From the NCBI RefSeq assembly GCF_003545765.1, contig NZ_QXIO01000007.1, positions 1 through 64,000 of the forward strand: a DNA stretch of 64,000 nt, in the 5' to 3' direction. The notes below the pieces were generated by a model, which was not told the origin of the DNA, ran no database searches, and saw nothing but the letters and a program-made list of their open reading frames with translations. This DNA is from Colwellia sp. RSH04 (GTDB lineage Bacteria; Pseudomonadota; Gammaproteobacteria; Enterobacterales; Alteromonadaceae). The translations under genes were made by a program, and so were the position numbers. The first letter of the stretch is position 1. Every line of letters begins with the position of its first letter. Below are positions 38,801 through 46,877 of this stretch, piece after piece.

Positions 38801-39798
38801 TGGGTACATCGCAAACTGATGACTTTAATACGCTTTCTCGTTTACATGATTATACCGAAACAGTTATGGTTGGCGATGATATGGCTAAAGGCAGTTGGGG
38901 TCTAGATCAATGGGACGCTGCTGATGGTATGATTTCTGGTACTGGTCATAGCTTTACCACTGATGTTGCATATCAAACACGTCCTATGTCGGTAGGTTTT
39001 GACGGTGAGTATACTGTTAGCTTTTGGCATTTATATAACCTTGAAACAGGTTATGATGGTGCAGTGGTTGAAGTAAGAGTTAATGGCGGCGACTGGGCTG
39101 ATGTAACTGAAATGGGCGGTCAATTCCTTGGAGATGGTTATACTGATACCGGCTTGGAATACACAGAAGCTGCTATTGCTGAACGTGATACTTTTTCTGG
39201 TTTCAATTATGGTGCTGAATCGATTACGTTTGGTGAAGTGCTAAATGGTAACCAAGTAGAGTTCCGTTTCCGTATTGCTACGGATTCAGCGTTTGCTCCA
39301 GAGCCTCAATTTGGCTTTACGTCTGGTTGGTATATTGATGACATGACTTTCACTAATACTCAAAATAGCATCTTCTCTGATGTAATTGCGGGTGATGTGA
39401 ATGCTTGTGATAACAGAGCGCCACTTGTAACAATGGATACAGCAGTTGCAGAGCAAACTGTAACAGAAGGTACTACTGTTTCTTTATCGGTAGAAGCAAC
39501 AGACCCTAATGGTGATGCGCTGACTTATTCATGGGTTGAAACGTCGGGTACTGGTGTGTCAATATCTGATGCAGATATGGCACAAGCGAGCTTCTCTGCT
39601 CCACAAGTGTCTGCTAATACAACACTAGAGTTTGCCGTAACTGTTTCAGATGGTTCTGAGTCAGTCGTTAAAACGGTAACCGTTAATGTTACTGATGTAC
39701 CTGTACCAGTAGTCTCTTCTCAGAAGTCATCTGGTGGTTCTACGGGTTGGATAGCATTATTACTATTACCTTTAGCAGCGTTACGCCGCCGTAAGTAA
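35845..39798 (+). CDS. Secreted M36 (fungalysin-type) metalloprotease with PA domain and GlyGly-CTERM
   Basis: 1317 residues. A signal peptide (about 1-26) and a fungalysin/thermolysin propeptide-like region (to about 290) lead to an M36 catalytic domain with H652-E-x-x-H656 (VAHEWGHYIS) and third ligand E679 (MGEGFGDFHA). A PA domain is inserted before the active site (about 500-625; AVVDRGSCAFVDKA). After it come Ig/jelly-roll-type domains, a cadherin/PKD-like repeat (about 1190-1285) and a C-terminal GlyGly-CTERM signal: SSGGSTG, one hydrophobic span and LRRRK. That tail is processed by rhombosortase after type II secretion in relatives. Role: extracellular protein degradation. A terminator follows 21 bases after the stop. 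Confidence 0.93.
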   Translation: MKMNKTMVASFVGAALSVTTLGSVASSFDTAHGLNAPAKVKLPINTFAQKQHHQPTISGMRNQYDAQLGKTTFQWASTHHKTPSVRALSAEHQNAYAADFYMKQLTGIKDVNNSIAKPVLSQIHDLGRGAKIAKYKQEVAGIEVFNREYNIMMDREFNLVASSGYFVNSRVTKAAASTLKNLGNDFGSAVNSINTVFDDMGGDSRSISLSVKSTDENVNNKYEQFSVANTSTDKVLIGEPRAKKVFFEHKNKLVAAHYVEVETGDIDSRDSEMYGYVVSAQTGEVLFKKNLSSHASDFDYRVYAEENGKPWDGPHGNVMPAPAGSDPAAFLSAEYLDAPLVSLSHGPISTMDPWLADDATTTQGNNVTAYVDAIAPQGFTNGDYMAEITSANTFDYKYNEEEAEYSVNNRNAAIVNLFYLTNYLHDDYYDHGFDEVAGNAQVSNYGRGGEEGDALNVEVQDNSGFNNANMSTPADGGSPRMQMYLWETTQAVNGVDFGITATTHADIGLLDNVGFAVFGPEVFSVSGELVRLDDGTDTVNDGCESAVNAADLAGKIAVVDRGSCAFVDKARSAQEAGAIAVIIANNKDGDDVITMAGDDETITIPAMMVSQNAGVDLYALIDADESVSVDMFKSDLSRVFKDSSWDNAIVAHEWGHYISNRLVGNGAGLSSVQARSMGEGFGDFHALLLASDEADNMIVGNEDYAGGYGAITYVSSFVNGIRPYPYSTDMEVNPSSFEDIALYPGQVHAPGSIWGNMLWESFVALANDERHTFAEAKSLMKDYLVAGYKMMPMAPTFTEGRDAILAAAYANDAEDYKLMLAAFASRGMGLGAESPARFATDHAGAVESYKTELSTFAVTEHALNTNYEGLTSGFCSNDNILDKGETGTVSFTVKNSGSASLTALTGTVVVESGHDVTFANDGVVTFSDVAMFSSATSAPIEFTLNEAGVGDELVLKFVPDLEEDVEADDYMLSTLTNVDFVDREMMGTSQTDDFNTLSRLHDYTETVMVGDDMAKGSWGLDQWDAADGMISGTGHSFTTDVAYQTRPMSVGFDGEYTVSFWHLYNLETGYDGAVVEVRVNGGDWADVTEMGGQFLGDGYTDTGLEYTEAAIAERDTFSGFNYGAESITFGEVLNGNQVEFRFRIATDSAFAPEPQFGFTSGWYIDDMTFTNTQNSIFSDVIAGDVNACDNRAPLVTMDTAVAEQTVTEGTTVSLSVEATDPNGDALTYSWVETSGTGVSISDADMAQASFSAPQVSANTTLEFAVTVSDGSESVVKTVTVNVTDVPVPVVSSQKSSGGSTGWIALLLLPLAALRRRK

Positions 39799-39819
39799 TA
39801 ACTAATATTGTTGTAATTT

Positions 39820-39847
39820 AAAGCCAGCTTTAGTAGCTGGCTTTTTT
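39820..39847 (+). terminator. Intrinsic terminator after the M36 protease gene
   Basis: A 10-bp stem AAAGCCAGCT with AGCTGGCTTT (39820-39844), 5-base loop, continuing into a six-T run. Confidence 0.92.
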
Positions 39848-39871
39848 AATTACTAAGATAAAGGAGGCAGT

Positions 39872-40429
39872 ATGCCTAATTTGAAATTTACTACAAAAAA
39901 CTTACTGTTAATGCCTTTTATGGTACTAATTACAGTGCTTTTTTCATGTACTCAAGCAGAGACTCAAACATCAGCTGCAGAAGTTAATCAGAAAAAAGTG
40001 GCAGAGCAAAGCCAGCTTGAAAACACTAATCAAGAACAACAAATTAGTCGAAGTAATGAGATTAAAAAACATAAAACGCCAATTTCCAAACCAGTTTTTG
40101 GTAAAAAAACTATTTCTTTTAATGGCGAAAAATTTGAATACCAAGCAAACTTAATTCAACAAGGTACTAAACTATTTAATTTTTCAATGTCTGAATATGG
40201 TGAAGTAAAAGGCAGTTTTGTTGTCGTAACTAAACCAGGTAAGCCTTTACGTGTCACTCCGGTTGTTTTAAAACACAAGAAAAAAATTGCAAAAGATACT
40301 TATCGAATTTTCCCCACTAAAGTTGATAACTTAGAAGCAATTTATCACTTACTTAAAGCAAATGAAGAGTTAACAACTGTTGAGTTAGAAATTGATTATA
40401 GTGGTAAAGCAAAAGTTGCTGAGTTTTAA
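39872..40429 (+). CDS. Hypothetical lipoprotein (185 aa)
   Basis: 185 residues. A hydrophobic signal (LLLMPFMVLITVLF) ends in a lipobox LFSC with Cys at about 26. A Q/E/N-rich linker follows (about 27-70), then a small folded domain (about 75-185: KTISFNGEKFEYQANLIQ, GSFVVVTKPGKP) predicted mostly beta. AAAGGAGG-like sequence (AAAGGAGGCAGT) before the ATG is a strong ribosome site. No family recognised. Its own terminator follows. Confidence 0.75.
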   Translation: MPNLKFTTKNLLLMPFMVLITVLFSCTQAETQTSAAEVNQKKVAEQSQLENTNQEQQISRSNEIKKHKTPISKPVFGKKTISFNGEKFEYQANLIQQGTKLFNFSMSEYGEVKGSFVVVTKPGKPLRVTPVVLKHKKKIAKDTYRIFPTKVDNLEAIYHLLKANEELTTVELEIDYSGKAKVAEF

Positions 40430-40487
40430 TTAATACTTATGGTATTTGATAGCTATAATTAAAAGTATAAGCTGAGTTAAGTCTATT

Positions 40488-40514
40488 AAAGGAGCATATT
40501 TTGCTCCTTTTTTT
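40488..40514 (+). terminator. Intrinsic terminator after the 185-aa lipoprotein gene
   Basis: A 9-bp stem AAAGGAGCA with TGCTCCTTT (40488-40510), loop of five, then a run of seven T. Confidence 0.92.
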
Positions 40515-40615
40515 ATTTTGGCTTTAAAAAACTTTCATATCATGCTTTAATCAAACAACTGTTTGAAATTAGACCTCTTACCAGAGAGGGTTTGTAAAAT
40601 TGTTAGGAGATACTG

Positions 40616-42412
40616 ATGCCAGAGTATAAAGCCCCAATACGAGATGTAAAATTTGTCATGCAAGAGTTATTAGCCTGTGACAACCTTTATCAGCGCTTAG
40701 GTTACGAAGACGCTAGCCCTGATATGGTTGATGCCATAATATCTGAGGCGGCAAAATTTACAGAGCAAGTCATCGCACCTATTAATCAAATTGGTGACCA
40801 GCAAGGTTGTACATGGAAAGATGGTGAAGTAACAACCCCTGATGGTTTTAAAGAAGCATATCAACAATTTGTTGATGGTGGTTGGCCTACGTTAGCTCAG
40901 AATACTGATTTTGGTGGTCAAGGCTTACCTCATTCACTCAATACTGCAATTAATGAATTCTTTTCAGCAGCAAACCATAGCTTTGCTATGTACCCTGGCT
41001 TAAGCCACGGTGCATTAGCGACAATTGAAGCGCATGGTAGTGAAGTACAAAAGCAAACCTTTATGCCAAAACTTGTTGAAGGTGCTTGGACAGGCACTAT
41101 GTGCTTAACTGAACCTCATTGTGGAACCGACTTAGGTATGCTGCGTACAAAAGCAGAGTTGAATGATGATGGTAGTTATTCCTTAACGGGAACTAAAATA
41201 TTTATTTCTGCTGGTGAGCACGACTTGTCAGATAACATTGTTCATATTGTTATTGCCCGTATTCCAGGTTCTCCTGAAGGCAGTAAAGGAATATCTCTTT
41301 TCATTGTGCCTAAGTTTAATGTGAATGAGCAAGGCGAAATTCTAGAAAGAAATGCCGTAAGCTGTGGCTCTATTGAGCATAAAATGGGGATTAATGCTAA
41401 TGCTACTTGTGTTATTAACTTTGACGGTGCTAAAGGCTACTTAATTGGCGAAATTAATCGTGGTTTAAACTGTATGTTTACCTTTATGAACGCTGCCCGT
41501 TTAGGTGTTGCAACTGAAGGTGTTGCTGCGGCTGAAGCTTCATTTCAAGGAGCGCTAGCTTACGCAAAAGATCGGTTACAGATGCGGTCTTTAACAGGAG
41601 TTAAGAACCCACAAGGGCCAGCTGATCCAATTATTGTTCACCCAGATGTTCGAAGAATGCTGCTGACGCAAAAATCGATTGCAGAGGGTGGTAGAGCCCT
41701 AATTGCTTACTTAGCTCAGTTAGTTGATATTGGTCATGCAAGTAAAGATGCTGAAGAAATTGCTAAGGCTGAAAGTAAACTCGCTTTATTAACACCTATT
41801 GCTAAGGCTTTCTTAACTGAAGTTGGCTTAGAGTGTACTGGCCATGGTGTACAAGTATTTGGTGGTCATGGTTTTATCAAAGAGTGGGGCATGGAACAGT
41901 TAATGCGAGATACAAAAATTAGCTGTATATATGAAGGTACAACAGGTATACAAGCGCTAGATTTATTGGCTCGTAAAATTTTAGGTTCGAAAGGTGAAAT
42001 TTTAAAACCGTTTGGTAGTGAAGTAACGAAATTTTGTTTAGAAAATGCTGAAGTAGATGCAATGCAAGAGTTTATTCAGCCAATAATGAGCTTCGGTGGC
42101 GATTGGCAGAAAATGACACAGAACATTGGCGCAAAAGCGATGCAAAACCCTGATGAAATAGGCGCTGCCTCCGTTGATTACCTGATGTATTCAGGATATT
42201 TAACACTAGCGTATTTCTGGGCGAAAATGGTTAAAGTCTCATTAGATAAGTTAGCGCAAGGCGATGATGACAAGGCTTTCTATCAGGCCAAAATTCAAAC
42301 GGCACGCTTTTATTTTCAACGCATTTTACCAAGAGCAAAAGGTCATGCATCGTGTGTTGAAAATGGTGCCGACTCGATGATGTCACTTGATGCAGAAGAC
42401 TTTAGTTTTTAG
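40616..42412 (+). CDS. Acyl-CoA dehydrogenase with C-terminal extension (DmdC-like)
   Basis: 598 residues, longer than classical acyl-CoA dehydrogenases (about 380) because of an acyl-CoA dehydrogenase C-terminal domain (about 465-595). FAD-binding phrases: MCLTEPHCGTDLG, TGTKIFISAGEHD; catalytic-base region IYEGTTGIQALDLLARK; GHGVQVFGGHGF. Length and layout match the group that includes 3-methylmercaptopropionyl-CoA dehydrogenase DmdC, so either a general beta-oxidation or DMSP-demethylation role is possible. No DmdB ligase or DmdD hydratase lies beside it, so the second is unproven. GTTAGGAGATACTG gives a good ribosome site. Confidence 0.92.
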   Translation: MPEYKAPIRDVKFVMQELLACDNLYQRLGYEDASPDMVDAIISEAAKFTEQVIAPINQIGDQQGCTWKDGEVTTPDGFKEAYQQFVDGGWPTLAQNTDFGGQGLPHSLNTAINEFFSAANHSFAMYPGLSHGALATIEAHGSEVQKQTFMPKLVEGAWTGTMCLTEPHCGTDLGMLRTKAELNDDGSYSLTGTKIFISAGEHDLSDNIVHIVIARIPGSPEGSKGISLFIVPKFNVNEQGEILERNAVSCGSIEHKMGINANATCVINFDGAKGYLIGEINRGLNCMFTFMNAARLGVATEGVAAAEASFQGALAYAKDRLQMRSLTGVKNPQGPADPIIVHPDVRRMLLTQKSIAEGGRALIAYLAQLVDIGHASKDAEEIAKAESKLALLTPIAKAFLTEVGLECTGHGVQVFGGHGFIKEWGMEQLMRDTKISCIYEGTTGIQALDLLARKILGSKGEILKPFGSEVTKFCLENAEVDAMQEFIQPIMSFGGDWQKMTQNIGAKAMQNPDEIGAASVDYLMYSGYLTLAYFWAKMVKVSLDKLAQGDDDKAFYQAKIQTARFYFQRILPRAKGHASCVENGADSMMSLDAEDFSF

Positions 42413-42438
42413 TAGTTAAAACCTTAAGTAAATCTAAT

Positions 42439-42466
42439 AGAAAAGGAAGCGAAAGCTTCCTTTTCT
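42439..42466. terminator. Bidirectional terminator between convergent ACAD and GMC genes
   Basis: A perfect 12-bp stem AGAAAAGGAAGC with GCTTCCTTTTCT on a GAAA tetraloop (42439-42466), in the 61-base gap between convergent genes. The stem carries T-runs in both directions. Confidence 0.85.
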
Positions 42467-42473
42467 ATGATGA

Positions 42474-44096
42474 CTAACAATGCTCATTTAAGATCATTTC
42501 TGCTGCTTTAGTCGCAATCATCATGGTAGGTGCATTAGTATTGCCACTGATTAAGGTAGGCATGATAGAAGCATCAATCACTCTTAAGTTTTCAATACCA
42601 TGAACTTTAAGTTGATTATCTACAACAGCCATATCATCTTGCCCCATCTTGCACGTTCCCACAGGGTGATAAATAGTATTAGCCTTTTCTTTAAGAAATT
42701 TCAAAATGTCTTCATCAGACTGAACCTGCTTGCCAGGTGAAAGCTCTGCTAAATTATTTTCTATTAAAGGCGTTTGATTAAGTATGGTTCGAGCAATTTT
42801 TACCGCGTTTATCATGTACTCTTGATCGTTTTTATCGCTGAGCATATTAAGCGTAATGGCGGGATCTAATCGGGGGTTTTTGCCAAATAGCTTCACTTCA
42901 CCTCTACTTTTCGGGCGTAATAAACATACATGCAAAGAGATACCGTAATTAAACAGCATTTTATGATTACGACCATGGTCATCCATTGCTGCAGGAATAA
43001 AATGTAACTGTAAGTCAGGCCGAGTCGATTGCTTATTGGCTTTAATAAAGCCACCGGCTTCAGCGACGACAGAAGTTAATATACCTTTTCTTTGTGTATT
43101 TTTATTAAAAGGTAGTGAGAAATATTTAAAGGATTCTTTAATAAACCAGTTGATTGCTTTGGGTCGATATGCGAGCAACTCGTTATGTTGGTGTTTAGAC
43201 ACCACTAAAGCATCAACATGATCTTGCAAATTTTGACCAACACCTTTTAATTCGTGCTTAACGCTAATATTATGCTTTGTTAACTCTTCTTTTGGGCCTA
43301 CGCCTGAAAGCATTAACAGTTGAGGAGAATTAAAAGCGCCGGCACATAAAAGCACTTCTTTACGAGCAATTATTTCAATAGCAACGCCCTTTATTGTGAC
43401 ATTAACCCCGTAAGCTTGCTTATCTTTAATAAGTAATTCATTGACATGAGCGTTAGTAATAACCGTTAAATTTTTACGTGATAGGTTAGGTGTTAAAAAG
43501 GCGGTTGCTGCACTACAGCGTTGACCATCTTTTTGTGTGAGTTGATAGTAACCTACACCTTCTTGACTCTTACCGTTAAAGTCATCATTTAATGGGTAAC
43601 CAGCATTATGGGCCGCCGCAATAAATCGATCTTGTATGACAGGTTTTGAACGTGAATCGGCCACATTAAGCTGCCCACCAACGCCATGAAATTCATCGGC
43701 GCCACGTTCATGGTTTTCTACGGCTTTAAAATAAGGGAGTACCTCAGCGTAACTCCAACCTTTGTTACCTAATTCTGCCCAATGATTATAATCTTCTTTC
43801 TGGCCTCTTATGTAGAGCATAGCATTAATAGAACTGCTGCCACCGAGGGTCTTTCCTCGGGGGTTAAATACTTTTCGATTGTTTTGTGTTGTTTCAGGCG
43901 TAGAATTAAATTGCCAATTAAGCGATTTGTTTTTCATTAAATCAATAACACCAAGAGGAAGATGAATACTCCAATGTGTATCTTTGGGGCCTGCCTCGAT
44001 AAGACAAACAGTGAACTCAGCGTTTTCAGAAAGCTTATCTGCTAATACGCAACCAGCAGAGCCACCACCCACAATGACAAAATCAAATTCTTTCAT
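42474..44096 (-). CDS. GMC-family FAD oxidoreductase (choline/alcohol dehydrogenase-like)
   Basis: About 540 residues from the ATG at 44096, chosen because AAAGG lies seven bases upstream and the FAD motif follows at once (FDFVIVGGGSAGCVLADKL); a start at 44129 would add 11 residues. GMC signature GKTLGGSSSINAMLYIRG; second signature GAFNSPQLLMLSGVGP; catalytic His in IYHPVGTCKMG and Asn in SGNTNAPTMMIA. Homologues include BetA and the alcohol dehydrogenase AlkJ. There are no betaine genes nearby, so an alcohol or fatty-alcohol substrate is as likely as choline. Confidence 0.93.
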   Translation of the reverse strand: MKEFDFVIVGGGSAGCVLADKLSENAEFTVCLIEAGPKDTHWSIHLPLGVIDLMKNKSLNWQFNSTPETTQNNRKVFNPRGKTLGGSSSINAMLYIRGQKEDYNHWAELGNKGWSYAEVLPYFKAVENHERGADEFHGVGGQLNVADSRSKPVIQDRFIAAAHNAGYPLNDDFNGKSQEGVGYYQLTQKDGQRCSAATAFLTPNLSRKNLTVITNAHVNELLIKDKQAYGVNVTIKGVAIEIIARKEVLLCAGAFNSPQLLMLSGVGPKEELTKHNISVKHELKGVGQNLQDHVDALVVSKHQHNELLAYRPKAINWFIKESFKYFSLPFNKNTQRKGILTSVVAEAGGFIKANKQSTRPDLQLHFIPAAMDDHGRNHKMLFNYGISLHVCLLRPKSRGEVKLFGKNPRLDPAITLNMLSDKNDQEYMINAVKIARTILNQTPLIENNLAELSPGKQVQSDEDILKFLKEKANTIYHPVGTCKMGQDDMAVVDNQLKVHGIENLRVIDASIMPTLISGNTNAPTMMIATKAAEMILNEHC

Positions 44097-44309
44097 CTGA
44101 AGCCTTTCTATTCTTTTATTTTTATACAAGTCAGACCACTATGAAACATGTAGCGTTACTTTTCAAGAGCGCAATAAAACGCTTAAAAGAATTAAACGTT
44201 AAGTGTTTTAAGCTTTGTTGTTTTAGTAAAAAATATTTAATTCAATACTCTAAAGCTTGCTTGCCCTGTTGAGCTAATATTATTTTTTAGTTTGTTATCG
44301 CTTAAAAAC

Positions 44310-44337
44310 TTGACAAAAATATTGTATAACGTATATC
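44310..44337 (+). promoter_or_regulatory. Promoter of the microcin-type export locus
   Basis: A perfect -35 hexamer TTGACA (44310-44315), 16-base spacer and -10 TATATC (44332-44337). The ATG of the fusion-protein gene is 28 bases past it, with AAAGGAG at 44353-44359. Confidence 0.65.
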
Positions 44338-44365
44338 TTTCGGCTTCGAATTCAAAGGAGTTGAT

Positions 44366-45622
44366 ATGACGTTATTTAGAAAGGAAGCTGTTTCCCATCA
44401 AAGTGAGCGTTTAACAGGTGCTATAACCTTAGCTCAACCATTATCTATTAAGCTGACAGTACTAATTTTAGTATCAGTTGCTATTGCTATTGTTGCTTTC
44501 CTTTTTATTGCTTAATATTCTCGTAAAGAAACCGTGCGTGGTTTTTTAATGCCAAATAAAGGCGTTATAAAAAGTTTTGCTAATCAAGGTGGGACCATAG
44601 AAAAACTTTGGGTTAAAGAAGGCGATACAGTTACTAAAGGACAGTCTTTAGCAACACTTCTAGTACAACAAAGCAATAGTGAAGGTGTTGACTTAAGTAA
44701 ACAGCTTGCTGATCAACTTAATACTCAAACAAACTTATTAAGTGATGAAATAATGCAACACCAAGCCTTAAAAGCGCAAGAGATACTTAACTTACAAGCT
44801 CAACATACCGCGTTAGAAAGTGAACAAATAGCACTTGAAAATCAATTAACATTAGCTGAAGAAAAGTTAACATTATTGAATGAACAGCAACGAGACTTTA
44901 ATCAGCTCAATAAAAGCGGTTATTTATCTAACTTAGAAAGAGAGCGTCAACAGCAGGCTTTACTTGAAGCTAAGCAAGATAAACAAAATATTGCCCGCTT
45001 GTTACTTCAACACCAGAATCAATTGAACCAAATTACCTTTAACATTAAGAATATTCCACAGCAATATGCCTTACGTATTAACAGCCTTAAACGCCAGCAA
45101 GCAGATCTTCAACGTCAATTAGCTCAAGTCGCAAGTAATTATAAATACACTATTACTGCTAGTAATAGTGGAGTAGTAACGGGTATTCAAGTGGTTGAAG
45201 GGGAAACATTGTCACAAAGCAAAGCGCAATCTAAGCCTTTATTACATATTTTACCTGAAGGTTCCGAGCTGGTTGCTGAATTGTTATTGCCTACTCGCTC
45301 TGCTGGTTTTGTTCAATTGGGTAACAATACTCGATTACGCTTTGATGCATTTCCTTATCAACGTTTTGGCTTCATTAAAAGTGAAATTACACGAATCGAT
45401 CAAGCCTTGATATCTCCTAACGAAATTCAATTACCCATATCGTTACAAGAGCCTGTTTACCGTTTACGTGCAAAGTTAAATCAACAGCAAATGAAGGCTT
45501 TTGGTAAAGCGTTTGATTTAAAAAGCGGTATGTTATTTGAGGCAGATATCATGTTAGAACAACGCACCTTAATTGAATGGTTACTTGAGCCGATTTATAG
45601 CTTAAAAGGCAGAGTTAGCTAG
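44366..45622 (+). pseudogene. CvaA/HlyD-type membrane fusion protein interrupted by an in-frame TAA
   Basis: An ATG at 44366 with AAAGGAG upstream opens 49 codons: FRKEAVSHQSERL, then LAQPLSIK and one membrane span, ending FLFIA. Codon 50 is TAA (44513-44515). The same frame continues at once with YSRKETVRGFLMPNKGVIKS and runs to 45622 as the lipoyl/coiled-coil/barrel part of a bacteriocin-export fusion protein. Read through, it is 418 codons, normal for the family, and no frame change is needed. The later GTG at 44534 would give a 362-residue product without the membrane anchor. Either a nonsense mutation, a sequencing error, or stop readthrough explains it. The partner exporter and peptide genes downstream are intact. 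Confidence 0.85.
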
Positions 45623-45752
45623 GTGGTGAATAAATAAATTATATGAATTTTTCTAATGAGGCACTTGTTTAATAGCAATCACCTTGTTGGGAAATGGAGT
45701 GGCTGTCTTTAGTCGAACTTTAGCGAGAAAACTAAAGCCAGCCTTATTAATA

Positions 45753-45794
45753 GCTAACTCAAATGATTGAGTTAGCACTTAACAACCCGATAAT
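45753..45794 (+). promoter_or_regulatory. Putative promoter of the peptide gene with overlapping palindrome
   Basis: A perfect 10-bp inverted repeat GCTAACTCAA-ATGA-TTGAGTTAGC (45753-45776) overlaps a -35-like TTGAGT (45767-45772). A 16-base spacer leads to GATAAT (45789-45794), 29 bases before the peptide ATG. No T-tract follows, so an operator is a better reading than a terminator. Confidence 0.5.
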
Positions 45795-45823
45795 AAATGT
45801 CGGATATTATGGAGTATAACATT

Positions 45824-45973
45824 ATGCGTGAATTAAACGTAAATGAAATTGAACAAGTAGTTGGTGGTGGAATGGGATGGCTTTGGGGTGGTTTGGCATA
45901 CGATGCCGTAAAATGGGGGGCTAGTCAAGATTGGGGCACTGCCTCATATGAAGATATGATGCTTGCGCCTTAA
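45824..45973 (+). CDS. Double-glycine leader peptide, class II microcin/bacteriocin-like precursor (49 aa)
   Basis: ATG at 45824 with GGAG nine bases upstream; stop TAA at 45971-45973. The leader is MRELNVNEIEQVVGG: L at -12, E at -8, I at -7, V at -4 and GG at -2/-1 match the consensus cut by C39 peptidases. The predicted mature peptide (residues 16-49, 34 aa) starts GMGWLWGG, contains four Trp and no Cys, and ends YEDMMLAP. It carries K30 against D27, D36, E43 and D44, net about -3. It sits between the fusion-protein gene and a CPBP protein plus C39-ABC exporter, the expected place for the exported cargo. Bacteriocin function is inference; a signalling peptide is possible. Confidence 0.88.
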   Translation: MRELNVNEIEQVVGGGMGWLWGGLAYDAVKWGASQDWGTASYEDMMLAP

Positions 45974-45996
45974 ATTACTACAGTTTTTTATTAAGT

Positions 45997-46034
45997 AAAA
46001 TATAGTCGACTCTAAACAAAGTCGGCTATATTTT
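45997..46034 (+). terminator. Hairpin after the peptide gene
   Basis: A 15-bp stem (45997-46011 with 46020-46034, one G-U pair) on an 8-base loop, ending in TTTT, 24 bases after the peptide stop. It could end or attenuate transcription so the peptide mRNA exceeds that of the CPBP and exporter genes. Confidence 0.7.
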
Positions 46035-46121
46035 GACTAGATAAAATGAACAATACAGGATGTTGGTGCAGAAGATAGTGGAATAAAGTTTTTATAAGCA
46101 GCATAAAAAAGGATTATTAAA

Positions 46122-46847
46122 TTGAAAGAACATTATTGTACCAAAAATGAGTTCTCTGTCCTCCGCTCTATTTTATGGATGCTATTTCTTGCAGTTGGTA
46201 TTCAGATTATACTTGGATTTATCGCTGCTGCTGTTTTTGGTAGTTTAGGTCTGAAAAATAATGAAATTGAACAGCAATTTATGCGCCCTGATACTATAGC
46301 AATAATAGGAGTTATAGCTGCTATATTGTCAATCCCGTTAATAAAAAAGACATCAAATCTGAAGGAGAATACATCCCTTTTAACGTTTCTAGGTATTCAA
46401 TGGGCTGAAAGAGTAACTTTAGTTAGAGTACTTTTAATAGGCGTTGGTTTTTATCTATTTAATTCACTATTAACTTATGCTCTATCTATTAATACACCTC
46501 AGTTTATGCTCGATGTTAAAGCACAAACTAATACTGTTTTTGATTTACTGATGTTGGTGATTGGAGTTTGTATTGTAGCTCCTATAATTGAAGAAATAAT
46601 CTTTCGCGGCCATGCATATTCCCGATTAATAAAAAGTAGGGCAGGTATTACTGGTACTATCATTATCACTAGTTTGGTTTTTACTATTATTCATACTCAA
46701 TATGAAACCATCGTGTTATTGACTTTATTACCTTTCGCCTTTTTACTTGGTTATGTGCGTTATAAAACTGGCAATTTAGTTTATTGTATTGCATTACATA
46801 TACAATTAAATATATTTTCAACAATCGAGTTATTTGTTTTTTTGTAA
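46122..46847 (+). CDS. CPBP-family intramembrane protein, candidate immunity/processing protein
   Basis: 241 residues starting at TTG (46122) with AAAGGA upstream. About six to seven membrane spans. All CPBP (CAAX protease/bacteriocin-processing) motifs are present: E157-E158-x3-R162 (IEEIIFRG), F-x3-H191 (FTIIH) and H226-x3-N230 (LHIQLN), so the protease centre looks intact. In Gram-positive bacteriocin loci such proteins give self-immunity (for example PlnI and SkkI of lactobacilli). Its place directly after a double-glycine peptide and before the exporter suggests the same here, which is inference. It ends 30 bases before the exporter ATG. Confidence 0.88.
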   Translation: MKEHYCTKNEFSVLRSILWMLFLAVGIQIILGFIAAAVFGSLGLKNNEIEQQFMRPDTIAIIGVIAAILSIPLIKKTSNLKENTSLLTFLGIQWAERVTLVRVLLIGVGFYLFNSLLTYALSINTPQFMLDVKAQTNTVFDLLMLVIGVCIVAPIIEEIIFRGHAYSRLIKSRAGITGTIIITSLVFTIIHTQYETIVLLTLLPFAFLLGYVRYKTGNLVYCIALHIQLNIFSTIELFVFL

Positions 46848-46877
46848 AAGAAGCATTCTTCAAACAGAGTTTTTAAT

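Noticed and set aside
44534..45622. Separate fusion-protein gene starting at GTG 44534
   Set aside because: It has no ribosome site and would lack the membrane anchor; the same frame continues upstream across one TAA to a proper start, so a single interrupted gene is the better reading.
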